64,000 nucleotides of DNA from Heterodera schachtii. Its lineage: Eukaryota > Nematoda > Chromadorea > Rhabditida > Heteroderidae. Shown one piece after another: positions 11,200 through 21,785 of the stretch (position 1 is its first letter; every line of letters begins with the position of its first letter). The stretch is taken from assembly GCA_023374025.1 (NCBI GenBank), contig SIJG01000080.1:595305-659304 (forward strand). The letters run 5' to 3'. The notes below the pieces were generated by a model. That model saw only the letters and a program-made list of their open reading frames with translations, made no database searches and had not been told where the DNA came from. The position numbers and the translations under genes were made by a program.

Positions 11200-11935
11200 C
11201 CCTTAGACAAATTGGGTTCCTTTGATACAAAAATTAATAATTTCTTCCCCGGTTTGGTTAAAAGATTGTAATTTAATATTTTTTGACCAAATAAACTTTT
11301 TAATCATGAGTTATCAGCTTTAGTTTTGTTTTGGTCAGATAGGATAAATTGGAAATCATAAAATATTTGAATTTGCACCTTCGCTTCGAAACTTTATTTT
11401 GGGCTAATTTTCGAAAATTCATAACTAACCTCAGGGTAGGCCAATTTTCATAGAATAAAGCTTTAAAAATAGCAAAAATCAGGAGAATTTTATCTGATTT
11501 ATTTGATATTTCTATATCAAAAATAAAAAAAGTTATTCCAGAAATTCTGAAAAAATTCGAAAATTCAGAAAAAAATTCAGTACTCGGTTCTGAAAAGATA
11601 TTCTTGAAAGATAGAATACTACAAAAATCCTCAATTTTTTGCTCTATAATATAATTTTTATTTGGCTTTAATCTAATTTTTCAGAATGTTGTAAAAATAA
11701 AAGTGATTTTGGGATCTGGGACCAAAGGGGGGTGGGTGCACATAGTTTTTGAGTTAAAAATTTTTTTTACCCAAAATCTTCCATAAATATGTCCTTAGGG
11801 GTATTTTATGACGCTGGTCATGAATATGTAATCAGATTTTACTTTTGAATCGTTTAAGGCCTCAAAATCCCTGTGTGATTGGGGATTCTGAGGCATCATT
11901 TCTTATGATAATATGACTTCTAATTAGTTTAGTAA
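11200..11935. repeat. unclassified GC-richer tract, probable old mobile element
   Basis: The base composition is clearly different from both sides. It contains a G-quadruplex-capable run (11711-11736) and a hairpin GCCTCAAAATCCC-10 nt-GGGATTCTGAGGC (11859-11894, 12 of 13 paired). No long ORF, TIR or TSD was found. It reads like a non-coding part of a decayed element, but that is inference. Confidence 0.4.
11711..11736 (+). other. G-quadruplex motif
   Basis: Four or more runs of at least three G with loops of 4, 6 and 1 nt on the + strand (GGG-ATCT-GGG-ACCAAA-GGGGGG-T-GGG). This is rare in a sequence this AT-rich. Confidence 0.75.
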
Positions 11936-11939
11936 AAAT

Positions 11940-11983
11940 ATTTACATTAATACTTTATTTGATTTACATTAATACTTTATTTG
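11940..11983 (+). repeat. 22-bp perfect tandem duplicate
   Basis: The segment ATTTACATTAATACTTTATT plus TG occurs twice head to tail, at 11940-11961 and 11962-11983. Confidence 0.95.
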
Positions 11984-14489
11984 TTTTTTGTATAAAATAA
12001 ATTGTTAACTCAATATTCATATAAGAAAGATTATTACAATAAGAACAACATATAAATTCCTTATAATTTTGACTTAAGAATAAAAAGATTAAATTTAATA
12101 CGGAAGATAATTTTGAATATTTATAAAATAACAGATTAAATTATAAGAATTAATTTCTGTTCCAGTTGTACTCCTTTCCTTTTTTCTAAATATAATTGCC
12201 ATGCAGTAATCAATTCAATGGGTTATATAAATTATGTATTTATTGTTCAAGGCGTGCAATTTTAAGGAGGATTCTTTCGAATATTTTTCATATTTATGTA
12301 TTAATTATATAAAAAAATATTTTAATTAAGTGATACATAAAAACGATAAATGGAAAAACTTTTTTAATTAGGTATTTGTTAATGACAAAATATGTATTAA
12401 TATTCATTTACTAAAATGAAACATCCAAATTTTTTACATTAAATAAAAGCGAAAAATTTATTTCTTAATTGTAAAATTAATTATATTAAGCAAAATTAAA
12501 TACAAAAAAAGTCGGACGTCGAGAAAAAAAAACTGAGATTGTGGAGCAAGAAAAAAAAAAATTAAAAAACGAGGACAATTTAAATTATAATTTCTAAAAT
12601 GCACAGAATTTTCTTAATAAATGGGATCAATATAAAATATAATAAAGAATTCATTATATATAATTTCTCACCTTGATAATAACAATAATACATTTTATAT
12701 TATGAATTGCTTGACAACGAAAATGGTGTTTCCAATTAATCTCAACAAATAAATGAAATATTCATGTGAAATTCGATCAATGTTCAACCTGATTTTGTAG
12801 CCCACCACTGTAATATTCGATATTTTTTAAAAAAATCTAGGGAGGGAAGGATTAAAAAAATTTGTTGTTTGCTTTACAAAATTGAAAATATTTAATTTCA
12901 TTAAATAATTTTATTCTTGTTGCATTATACATCACTTTCCAAAATTCAAACAATTTCTTCAGGTGAAACGATCTAAATGCTCAAATTCTAGGGTGAACGT
13001 ATCATTGAATCACAAAAAATATATAGGTAATATTCGTTGTGAAAAATTCGAATTTCTATGAACAGAGACAAAGAAATAATTCGCCAAAATGAGAGTGGTG
13101 TTTTTTGAAAGTTTGTGCCAACGAAAATAAAATAAATTCAATTCAATTTTTTTCATAGAAAAAGAGCAATTGAATAAAAGATACCAGGTTTTATTATATA
13201 AAATAATTAACATTTATAGTTATTATGTAAAAACAATTAATGCATCTTACTGGGGCTATAAATTGAAATATTATGGCACTATTAACACCACTGATCTTGA
13301 ATAGCTTTATTAAAGCACTCAATTATCTCAAATCTCGTTGGATATACAGGAAAAAAGAAAGAATAATTATTAAAGAGGCAGACCATTTAGTATCGTAAAT
13401 TGAAAAATATTTTCAAACTTTTTTCAATAAAATATATTATTATGGAATATATTAATAAAATTAAAATACTTCTTATAATTATTCTACTTACCTAAAAAGT
13501 CAAAACTTTTATTAAAATAGAAAAAACAAGGCCGTACTTTTTCAATTATAACCAACTCTGTGTGATTAAAATACTGTGACTAAATATCCCCTGTCAAATG
13601 TTAAACTACAAGCGGGGTATCGCTTGATCGCGATATAAAAACAAAAGAAATAAACACAAAGTAAAAATTTATGCTTAAGATAATAAAAATTTTTAATGGA
13701 AAAATTTTATTAAAAAAAATTAATAATTAACAAGCATATTTTCAATAAAATTGGTAATATCAATAAAGAAAAAAATCAAAGACAGTTTATTAGTGCAAAA
13801 AGAACTACATCAAATCAGTTAATAAGCTTACGTAATAATGTAAATCAATGCTACCGTTACTTGCGAATAAAAGAATTATGCCAAAAAAATAAAATGAAAA
13901 TATAATTAAAGCTTCATTACAACAGCAATAGGCATCTTTGTAACAATTATATTAAAGATGAATGTATTAATTGTATCTGACAACCTTTCCACAACAATTG
14001 CTCCTACCCGGCACAAAACATTAAGATCTTTCTTTCAAATATGTTTTATAAAAAATTATTTTTCTTATAATAAAAAAATTAACGAACTGAACTGAAATAG
14101 TAAAGAATTGTTCGGTGTGGACGAGAAAACAATTTTTTTAAAGTAATAAATAATAAGAAACAATACATCTAATTTAAAAAACAATAAAATCAAATATATT
14201 GAAATAATTTACCAGTTTAAATTATAAAAATAATAATTTAACCCCTCTGGAAAAATTCTATTCCTTCAGCAGTATAATAATTAATAAAAATTGCAATTTT
14301 TCTTTAAAATATAATAAATTAAAAATAAGATGAACTAAATTCTTATTAATTACTTAAAAAGAAAGGAATTTCAACAAATCTCATATTCATGAAATAAAAA
14401 TATGAGAAATTGCTTCTATTAAAATTATGAAACTACCTATAGTAGTAATAAAAAATTAAATGAAAAAATCATTATACATAATGACATTT
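11984..14489. other. A-rich desert with minor islands
   Basis: No RNA gene or element ends. A lysine/glutamate-rich open stretch near 12500-12595 includes GRREKKTEIVEQEKKKLK. A + frame at 13906-14070 is interrupted by one TGA. A 67-codon minus frame lies at 13010-13213. None is better than chance on present evidence. Confidence 0.5.
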
Positions 14490-15010
14490 AAATGAATTCT
14501 CAAATAAATATTCAATAGCACTCATAAAAAGGATATGTATAAGATATTAGATGCAAATAAAATTTTATGTATGAGAAAGAAAATCAAAATTAATTTATAC
14601 GATGCAATTGTTTTCGCGTTAGATTATAGAAGAAACCTCGATATAACAAACCATGTTCATAAAAAAAAGTATTACAACTATCGGACAATTATAACACATG
14701 ATCATGAATTACACAAATGTATGAATTAAATTGTAAATATTAAATAAAAATTCAAAAATTTTTTTAGAATATAAAGATATTTAGCATTTTTCTACATAAG
14801 AATGCAAATATTGAGCAATCAATTTACAGAGAAGATACAAGAAATAAAAAAATATTTGAAAATAAAATAAATGAATGCATAACAATTACTTTACAAAAAA
14901 TAGATCTTTTTTAATTTGTATGATTGAAGGAAATTTAATTCGATTACATTCAAAATATTATTAATATTATATTTCCAACTAATAATACATAGAAAGAAAA
15001 CCTTAATTTT
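14490..15010 (+). repeat. dispersed repeat, copy 1
   Basis: Homologous in the same orientation to 34588-34960. Shared landmarks are ACTCATAAAAAG, TATCGGACAATT, TAAGAATGCAAATATT, AATAGATCTTTTTTAAT and AAAGAAAACCTTAA. This copy has about 110 bp more, just before the TATCGGACAATT core. It contains the 64-codon ORF at 14535-14729. Confidence 0.8.
14535..14729 (+). CDS. hypothetical ORF inside a dispersed repeat
   Basis: 64 codons from ATG (MYKILDANKILCMRKKIK at the start, CMN at the end). The KKYYNYRTI stretch has a counterpart KKYYKYRTI in the same frame of the second repeat copy near 34640. That copy then diverges and stays open to a different stop. The first 35 or so codons lie in the part missing from copy 2. 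Frame conservation over this short segment is suggestive but not proof of coding. No family recognised. Confidence 0.2.
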   Translation: MYKILDANKILCMRKKIKINLYDAIVFALDYRRNLDITNHVHKKKYYNYRTIITHDHELHKCMN

Positions 15011-17699
15011 TAAAGGAGTAATGTTGAAATTTTTTTTTAAATTTTTATACTGAAGCATAAGTGTGCTTTTAATTTAAAATATTTAGGCATATCGAATAAA
15101 GAAAACAATAAAATAATACAATAATATGCTATAAAGAGTTAATAAAATTTAAAAAAATTTTGCTTCAAAGGAAAATGATTTAATCCATGGAGTTTTTAAC
15201 CAATAGAGAAAAATAAATTGAACACTTTATTCGGCATATGTAATCAAAAAAATTTTATTTCTTGTTCCTTTTAAATATAAGAATGTATGAGCTATATTTA
15301 TAATTAAAAAACAAAACAATAGCATATTTGTATAATTACATATATTTTACTAATAAAAAATTCCTTATTACATAAATAATGGTAAACATAAAAATTACTA
15401 CCAAATTTACAAAAATAATTTTATAAAGCTCAAAAACTTTAAAACAAAAACTTTTAAAAAAGTAAAGAGCATGAATGAAAACAAAATTACTTTTTGCACT
15501 GGACTAGACGATTTAGTTGACAATCGTTCAACTAAAGCAAATAAAATATGCTAAAATAATTTTGACAATTATTATTGAAAATTAATTTGTTATATATTTA
15601 ACTTTAAAATATAAGGTTTTAATTGATTTACAAAAATAGGATAAATTTTATAAATAAAAAAGTCTTAGTAAGTCAAGACAATGAGACGAGATATACGACT
15701 AACAAGCTTAGTAAAACTGAGTTTAAATTAAAACTTTTTAATCATAAATTCTAAGACAAAGTTGTCAATTACAATAGCAGGAAAAAATTTGAAATCAAAA
15801 AATAAATTTATTATAATTATTTAAAAAATGATAGAGACAGATGAACTTAAAAAATTATTTATTTTCAAAAGATATATTTTACGTTAAATTGAATTTAAAA
15901 TAATTTAAAACAAATTTGATTATGTTTCAAAAATCCATCAAAATGGGTGTAATTAAAACACTTCATTAGGGTAAAAAATATTATTTCCAGCAAGAAACAA
16001 AATTTATTTTATTTGAATGTTTACAACCTATACATTGACATATTTACTAAAAAATGTTTAATATTCGAAAAAATGATATACCTAATAAATATAGAAAATA
16101 AAAATTTCAAGAAAAATAAAATAAAATCAAGAATATTGAGATATTTGATAACGAAATATCCCAGCTAAAAGTTTTTATACATAAATTTACCATAATATAA
16201 ATGAAAAGTAAGTAAAAAATAATATTTGATCGTCATATTAATAATTCTGAATACGACAAAAATAATAATAATAATAATAACATACTATTTCATTTATTTA
16301 TAATAGAATATTCCATAAAAAAATTTATAAAAATAAAAATTAAATAAATAAAAAATAAATTAAATAAATATTATTTAAAACAATTAAATAATTTGGTAGC
16401 TGAATTACAATTTAAATGAAATTAAGAAATTAATTCAACAAAAATAAATAAATAATGTTAAAAATCAATTAGCAAATATAAATTAAGCATACGGAGCAAT
16501 GAAGAATTCAGATTAAAACATAAATTTCTCTTAAAATTACAATTTTTCATTGCTTAAAATTCAATATTATATAATATAATGCTTGTTAAACACACTTTAA
16601 AAATAACGGCTCTTCTAACTAAATTGTTAACAAATAATTTTTATTTAAAACATATTTACCACTAGAAATTGAAAATCTATTTAAAAAGGCTTCAACACTT
16701 TGATGAATTAAGTCGCAACAGCGTGCAGGTTTTAAAACTTGTATAATGAAAAAAAAATTATTTTGAATGATTTTAATGGCAATAAAAAAGAAAATGCAAT
16801 CATTTTTACATTAATTATAATGAATAAGTTATACAAATTTATTTTATATCAATATTCTTGTATGTTATTAATAACAATATGATAAATATCGTTTCAGAAA
16901 TATATATATAAATCTTAATGCGTAAATTGTCAATGAATTATGCCAAATAATCTAAATTATTAGTAATTTTTATTTTGAAATCTCTTTATAAAAAATCATA
17001 ATTTCAATGGAATATCATTTATTAAACTAATTAATTAATTAAATATTTACACTAAATAAAATACTAATCATAAGTGATAACAGAACAACGCGCAATAATG
17101 AAATTTGGGATTGTGTCGATTTTTGATGCATTAAAAAATAAAAAATCCTTATAAAAACAATCTTTTCATAAAAAGATAAAGAAATAATAATATTAAAATA
17201 ATAATTAATAAAATATAATGCAATAAATTGAATAAATAAATAGATGATAAATGACGATATCAACCAATTTATGTAAAAATATTCTATTAATAAATATTAA
17301 AAATTAAAATTTTGCTTAAAAAGATATAAAAATCGGAAATGTATTTTAAATAAAAAATTACAATTTGGTATTTTAATATTATTTAATGGAATTAAAATAA
17401 ATCTTAATATAAATGTCTAACCAGGGTAATAAAAACGGGTATTTTCGCTATGCTAACAAATATTAGCGTTTCGTTTTAAATATTAACGGCATTAACATAC
17501 ACCTAGCTCCACAATTTGCAACATCTCTTTTTTAACAAGATTGTTTTTATTTCATTATAAAATAAAATTAAAATATTAATAAAAATTTAATAATAAATGA
17601 AATAACAGTATCAATAAAAGGCTGATAATTAAAGATCAAATAACAGAATAATAATAATTATAAAAGAATTTTGACGCAATGCCTTTTTAAACCATTATT
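15011..17699. other. A-rich desert
   Basis: Strong A excess on the + strand. There is a short (AAT)n tract at about 16258-16280. A 74-codon minus ORF at 17039-17263 is hydrophobic and expected by chance. A slightly GC-richer patch at 17420-17530 reads protein-like on the + strand but has an in-frame TAG. Confidence 0.55.
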
Positions 17700-18312
17700 A
17701 ATTTTATAAATTATTGCCCGAAAAAATTTTCCAAGTTGCGTGTCATAGGGATATCCCCACATTTCATAGACCCATAACTTTTTTTATATATATCGTAATA
17801 AAATTGGCTTTACATATCTAATAAATGAATAATCCTAGTTAATTTTGTTATTTGTCTAAATTAATCCATTTTCATTTTGACTCATAGCGGAATTTTTTTT
17901 ATTTGAAATCAACGATTTCTAATAACCCTCGTTTTGATGTTTTTTCTGATCTTAGAAACAGTAATTAGTACTGATTTCAAGCTTACTTAAAGAACTTTTT
18001 TATGTCATATTCTCCACGTGAATTTATTTTTTTTCTTCACAAGTTCGGTTGTTAGAATTTTTGTATTAAGCATAAAAAACGAGTTTTCCACTTGGTTTGA
18101 GGCTTCTACTTTGACTTTTATTATGCCTTTTTTTGCCTTTTTTTGCGGTTTTCGTGCCTTAAATGCCTTTTTTGCATTTTGCCGTTTTGTTGCCTTTTTG
18201 GCGTTTTTTTTTCCGAAAGTTGCAATAAAAATTCAACAAAATCGGGAAAATATACCCCTAAGAAATTATATGAAAAATTTTCAGAAATAACTTTATAGAT
18301 TTAGCAATCTAA
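17700..18312. repeat. T-rich patch with GCCTTTTT-type simple repeats
   Basis: This segment is T-rich inside an A-rich domain, consistent with an inserted or inverted block. Positions 18122-18212 are built of variants of TGCCTTTTT and TTTTGC. A perfect GGGATATCCC palindrome is at 17748-17757, and a TAGATT-TAGC-AATCTA hairpin at 18297-18312. An AAAATATACCCCTAAGAAAT motif near 18237 resembles segments near 29525 and, inverted, 25757. Terminal repeats and TSD were not found. The 90-codon frame at 18018-18290 only reads through the simple repeats. Confidence 0.5.
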
Positions 18313-18991
18313 AATTTTTTCCTTATTGTATTTATTAAGATCACAATTCAAATAAAAAATTTTGTAACAATTTATGAATAAAAATTTAAAAAAAAGTAAA
18401 AACTATAAAAATATAAAAGCAAAATTAGAATATAAATCTCTAAAGAAAACTTGTTATGCATATAAAAAAATATATTCAATAACGAATATTAGTAGAAATA
18501 TGTGATTTAATTTTGATTTTTAATTAAATTCTAATAGATTAAATAATGCAAATATTCAAAAACTAAATCTGCTTTTTAAAAGAAGTAATAGATTTTTGGC
18601 AAAAAGAAAAGTCACCACGAAATACACGAAAAAATGTTCAGCTGAATTATTAAAAAAATTCAAAAAATTTTCATTATTATCACAAATAAATAAATATAAA
18701 ACACTAATAATACGCAAAATAATTTTCTTAAGGAATAGACTGATTATATTTTCAAAATGAGAGTAAAATAATGAAAATTTATAGTAAGTTGAATAAAAAT
18801 TAAATATTTATAATGGCAAATTGTATAAATATTCTTGGACCATGATAAAACGAACTTGAAGTCATTGGCTCAACAAAAAATCTGCCATTTATCAAGAAAG
18901 GAACAAATGAAAGGACTTAAATTAGACATTGTGATTTTTGGAAAAAATTTTCAAAATAAAATTCGAAGGTGCTATGACGTTAGTCAAAAAC

Positions 18992-19318
18992 CATCAAATG
19001 AAAATATTTTTTGAGGTAACTTTGCTCAAAAGCATCCAAATTTGAAAATCTTGATATTATTCGATAGCCCTAAGTGATTCTATCAGTATACAAAATTTCA
19101 AAAAATTTTGTTAAGTTCAAAGAATATTATGACTAAAAATGTTGAAAAAACATGGTTTTTTGAGCTTCTCAGCTTATAACTTTTTATAAACTCAACGAAT
19201 TTTTTTGAAATTTTGTAGGATAATAAAAAAACTCTTCGGGCTATCGAATAATATCAAGATTATAAAATTTGATGTGCTAAGTTATGAATAATTTTCTTTC
19301 AAAAAATTTCCATTTGAT
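18992..19318. mobile_element. fold-back (long inverted repeat) element
   Basis: Two arms of about 130 bp face each other. The left arm starts ATCAAATGAAAAT and passes through CTTGATATTATTCGATAGCC. The right arm carries the inverse GGCTATCGAATAATATCAAG and ends CATTTGAT. The inner parts (CAAAATTTCAAAAAATT) also pair, leaving a loop of about 60 bp. No clear TSD. It is a MITE or fold-back type by structure. A related single arm may lie near 31260. Confidence 0.75.
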
Positions 19319-19810
19319 TTATAGTAATATTTAAAAAATATTTAATTTTCTCTACGTACCAAGTGAAACAAAACTTTTTGTAATTTTATTTTGAAAATTC
19401 AAATATTTTAAATTTATAAAATTATTTTCAAGTCAATGTATTTTAAAATAAGACATATAAAAGGAAAATATGAAGTGTTTAATGCAATTTACCAAACTGA
19501 TTAATACAATTTCAGAAATAAATTTAAAAAAAGAGGAAAAATGAATTAAAATTAAATTTCATATAATAAATGTTGCGAATAAATCATATAAAACTCAACT
19601 GATAATTTAAATCAAATTTGTTCAAATGTAGTAAAGAATATCTATTAAATCTAAAAAAGCATCTTTTTTATTACAAATAATAAATTGAAACTAAAATACA
19701 ACAAATAATTTTTTGAAAAACCTTCCTCTCGTGGAACAGACCTTCGTGCTTTGTTCGATAAGTTTATTAGCAATTAAAAAGAAATGAAAAAAAATACATA
19801 AAAGCATTAA
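19319..19810. other. A-rich sequence with a small GC-rich patch
   Basis: The patch at 19715-19765 is open on the minus strand (NKARRSVPREEGFSKNYL), continuing to about 19665. No start codon and no recognised family. Confidence 0.4.
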
Positions 19811-19978
19811 ACCAGAATTAATTTAAATACGAAAAAATTTATGGTATCATCGGATAATCGAAAATTGGCAAATAAAAAAGCCATAGCATCACTGTTTCAT
19901 GTGTTATGCAAGGTATTCGGTATTATTGGAGTGGCTATTAATATTTTAAATCCAAAGATAAAAAAGACAGAAGAATAA
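19811..19978 (+). CDS. hypothetical 45-residue ORF
   Basis: The frame is open for 55 codons with an ATG at 19841 in the context AAATTTATGG. The product starts MVSSDNRKLANKKAIASLF, has a hydrophobic middle (VLCKVFGIIGVAINIL) that could be a membrane segment, and ends in a lysine/glutamate tail. No domain recognised, and length alone is not significant here. The next + strand island with an ATG lies 513 bp downstream. Confidence 0.22.
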   Translation, partial: TRINLNTKKFMVSSDNRKLANKKAIASLFHVLCKVFGIIGVAINILNPKIKKTEE

Positions 19979-20490
19979 TTTATGCAGCAGATGCGATAAG
20001 GATGGATAAATTATAAAACGAAAAATAATCCTTTTGATTGAAATTAAAATAAATTCTTCATGGAAAAATACATCTAATAAACCTAAAATGAATACAAATA
20101 TTTAATTTGGCACCATTTATAATAATTAAAATAAAATTAATCTCGCTACAAATAATACAAAGACATCATATAATATAAAAAGTTAAAGAAAAAAAATAAA
20201 ATTGTTAAACAATGAAAAATATATATATAACAAATCCAATTTATCCATATTCGCAATTTCATTAAAAAGCAAAATAAGTATTTATGAAATTCACATTTAC
20301 ATATTCGGCGATTGTCCATGATTATGTATTTGACTATTGTTATTAAAGTTTTAAAAGGTAAATAATTGATAAGAAAAAAATAATAATTTCTAATTAAAAT
20401 TACATCAAGCAAAACGCATTAATTTAAAAGCAGTAATACTGAGAATAATATTTAATTTACTAAATAAATTAATTAAATTTTAGTGAAAAA

Positions 20491-20583
20491 ATGATAACAA
20501 AAAAGACTGCTATAAAACCAAATGTGGCGGCTTACAACGATCCGAGTTTCTTTAAAAATATAGTAAAACTCAATACGACATGA
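20491..20583 (+). CDS. hypothetical 30-residue ORF
   Basis: ATG at 20491 after GTGAAAAA, stop TGA at 20581. It begins MITKKTAIKPNVAAYNDPSF. The local composition is GC-richer than both sides. It could be a first exon, a relic or chance. Confidence 0.17.
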   Translation: MITKKTAIKPNVAAYNDPSFFKNIVKLNTT

Positions 20584-21512
20584 ATTTTGATCCCAAACAG
20601 AAATATGTAATTCAAAATAAGAACTTTAATAAATATACCAATGTTTAACTTATTTTTATATTTATGTGCAAAATGAACTATTTTTTGTTCAATTTAAATA
20701 TTAGTAACTTAATTTGAATAATTTAAACCATTTTGTACAGTATTATTTTACTTAAATTAATTTTTAAATATAAATAATAATTTGCATAAAGTCAAAAATT
20801 AACTAAATACTGCAAAAACTTACCATTATAATTGATTAAAAGTTATTTCAAAAACTAATTTTTGGAAAATTAAAAACATATAATGAATATCAAACATCAT
20901 TTTTATTAATAGCACTTTTAATATCTTTAGCTAAACCGAACATAAACCAAGTCAGCTGGACATGAGAATGAAAAAAATCTTTTTGACTCTAAGCATAAAA
21001 AAAGAAACTCTAAATAAAAAATATAAATTAAAAATAATATTTAAACCAAACAATTAATAAAAAGAAAGCCCCAACAGTGGACATTAATAATTTAAACAGT
21101 TAAATATAAATATTTAAACGAAATAAAAATGTAAATGAATTAAATGCATAAACATATAATCACTAATTCTCTATAGGAAAATTGGACAAATATTATAATA
21201 AATTATCTTTAAATAAATCAACCAAATTTAAATATTCAATCCCAATGTTATTTTAAGAAAAAAGGATTTTTATTAAATAGTAATGCAAAACACAAAAATT
21301 CATCGATAATTAACAAAATTATGTTTTAGAAAGATTAAAAAAGCTCAACATTTAAAAAAAGTAAAGAATGTTAATAAAAAAACTTTACAGCCTGACATGT
21401 GTGATTTAGTTAACAAGAATGACCAATCAATGAATTAAAATGTTACAACATAATGACACTTATAATATAATAAAAAATATTCTCAATAATAACCAACGTA
21501 TAAAATAAATAA

Positions 21513-21785
21513 TCATTTAAATTAATTGCTATAAGAGTGCCAGCGGGCTTTAATATTTCGCTAAATGATCGTCAGTATGCCTCCGCATTTTTTCAAACAT
21601 TTAATTTTTTTAAATGCGTGAGAGATGAGATTCACCATCACCGCTCACAATCAGCAGGATTCTTAAAAAATCACATAGTGAAATATAACAAAATAAACAT
21701 TGTTGAAGCCATCAAAGACATTTATATATTTACTATTAAACCCTTCATTCCAATATTTTTGTCATCGATTGTCTTAAATAAATAA
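21513..21785 (+). other. 90-codon open island, no ATG start
   Basis: Open from after a TAA to the stop at 21783. A GTG codon at 21537 begins VPAGFNISLNDRQYASAFFQ. A histidine-rich patch (EIHHHRSQSAG) lies in the middle and the C-terminus is hydrophobic. The AG of CTATAAG just upstream could serve as a splice acceptor. Positions 21535-21665 are GC-richer than the flanks. The minus strand also shows protein-like pieces (LLIVSGDGESHLSRI), so the coding strand is uncertain. Confidence 0.25.

Noticed and set aside
18018..18290. 90-codon frame, among the longest in the window
   Set aside because: It runs through TGCCTTTTT-type simple repeats, giving an F/A-rich product with no protein-like features.
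20146..20412. 88-codon minus frame
   Set aside because: Composition is almost only I, L, F, Y and N, as expected from A-rich DNA. Frames of this length are expected a few times by chance.
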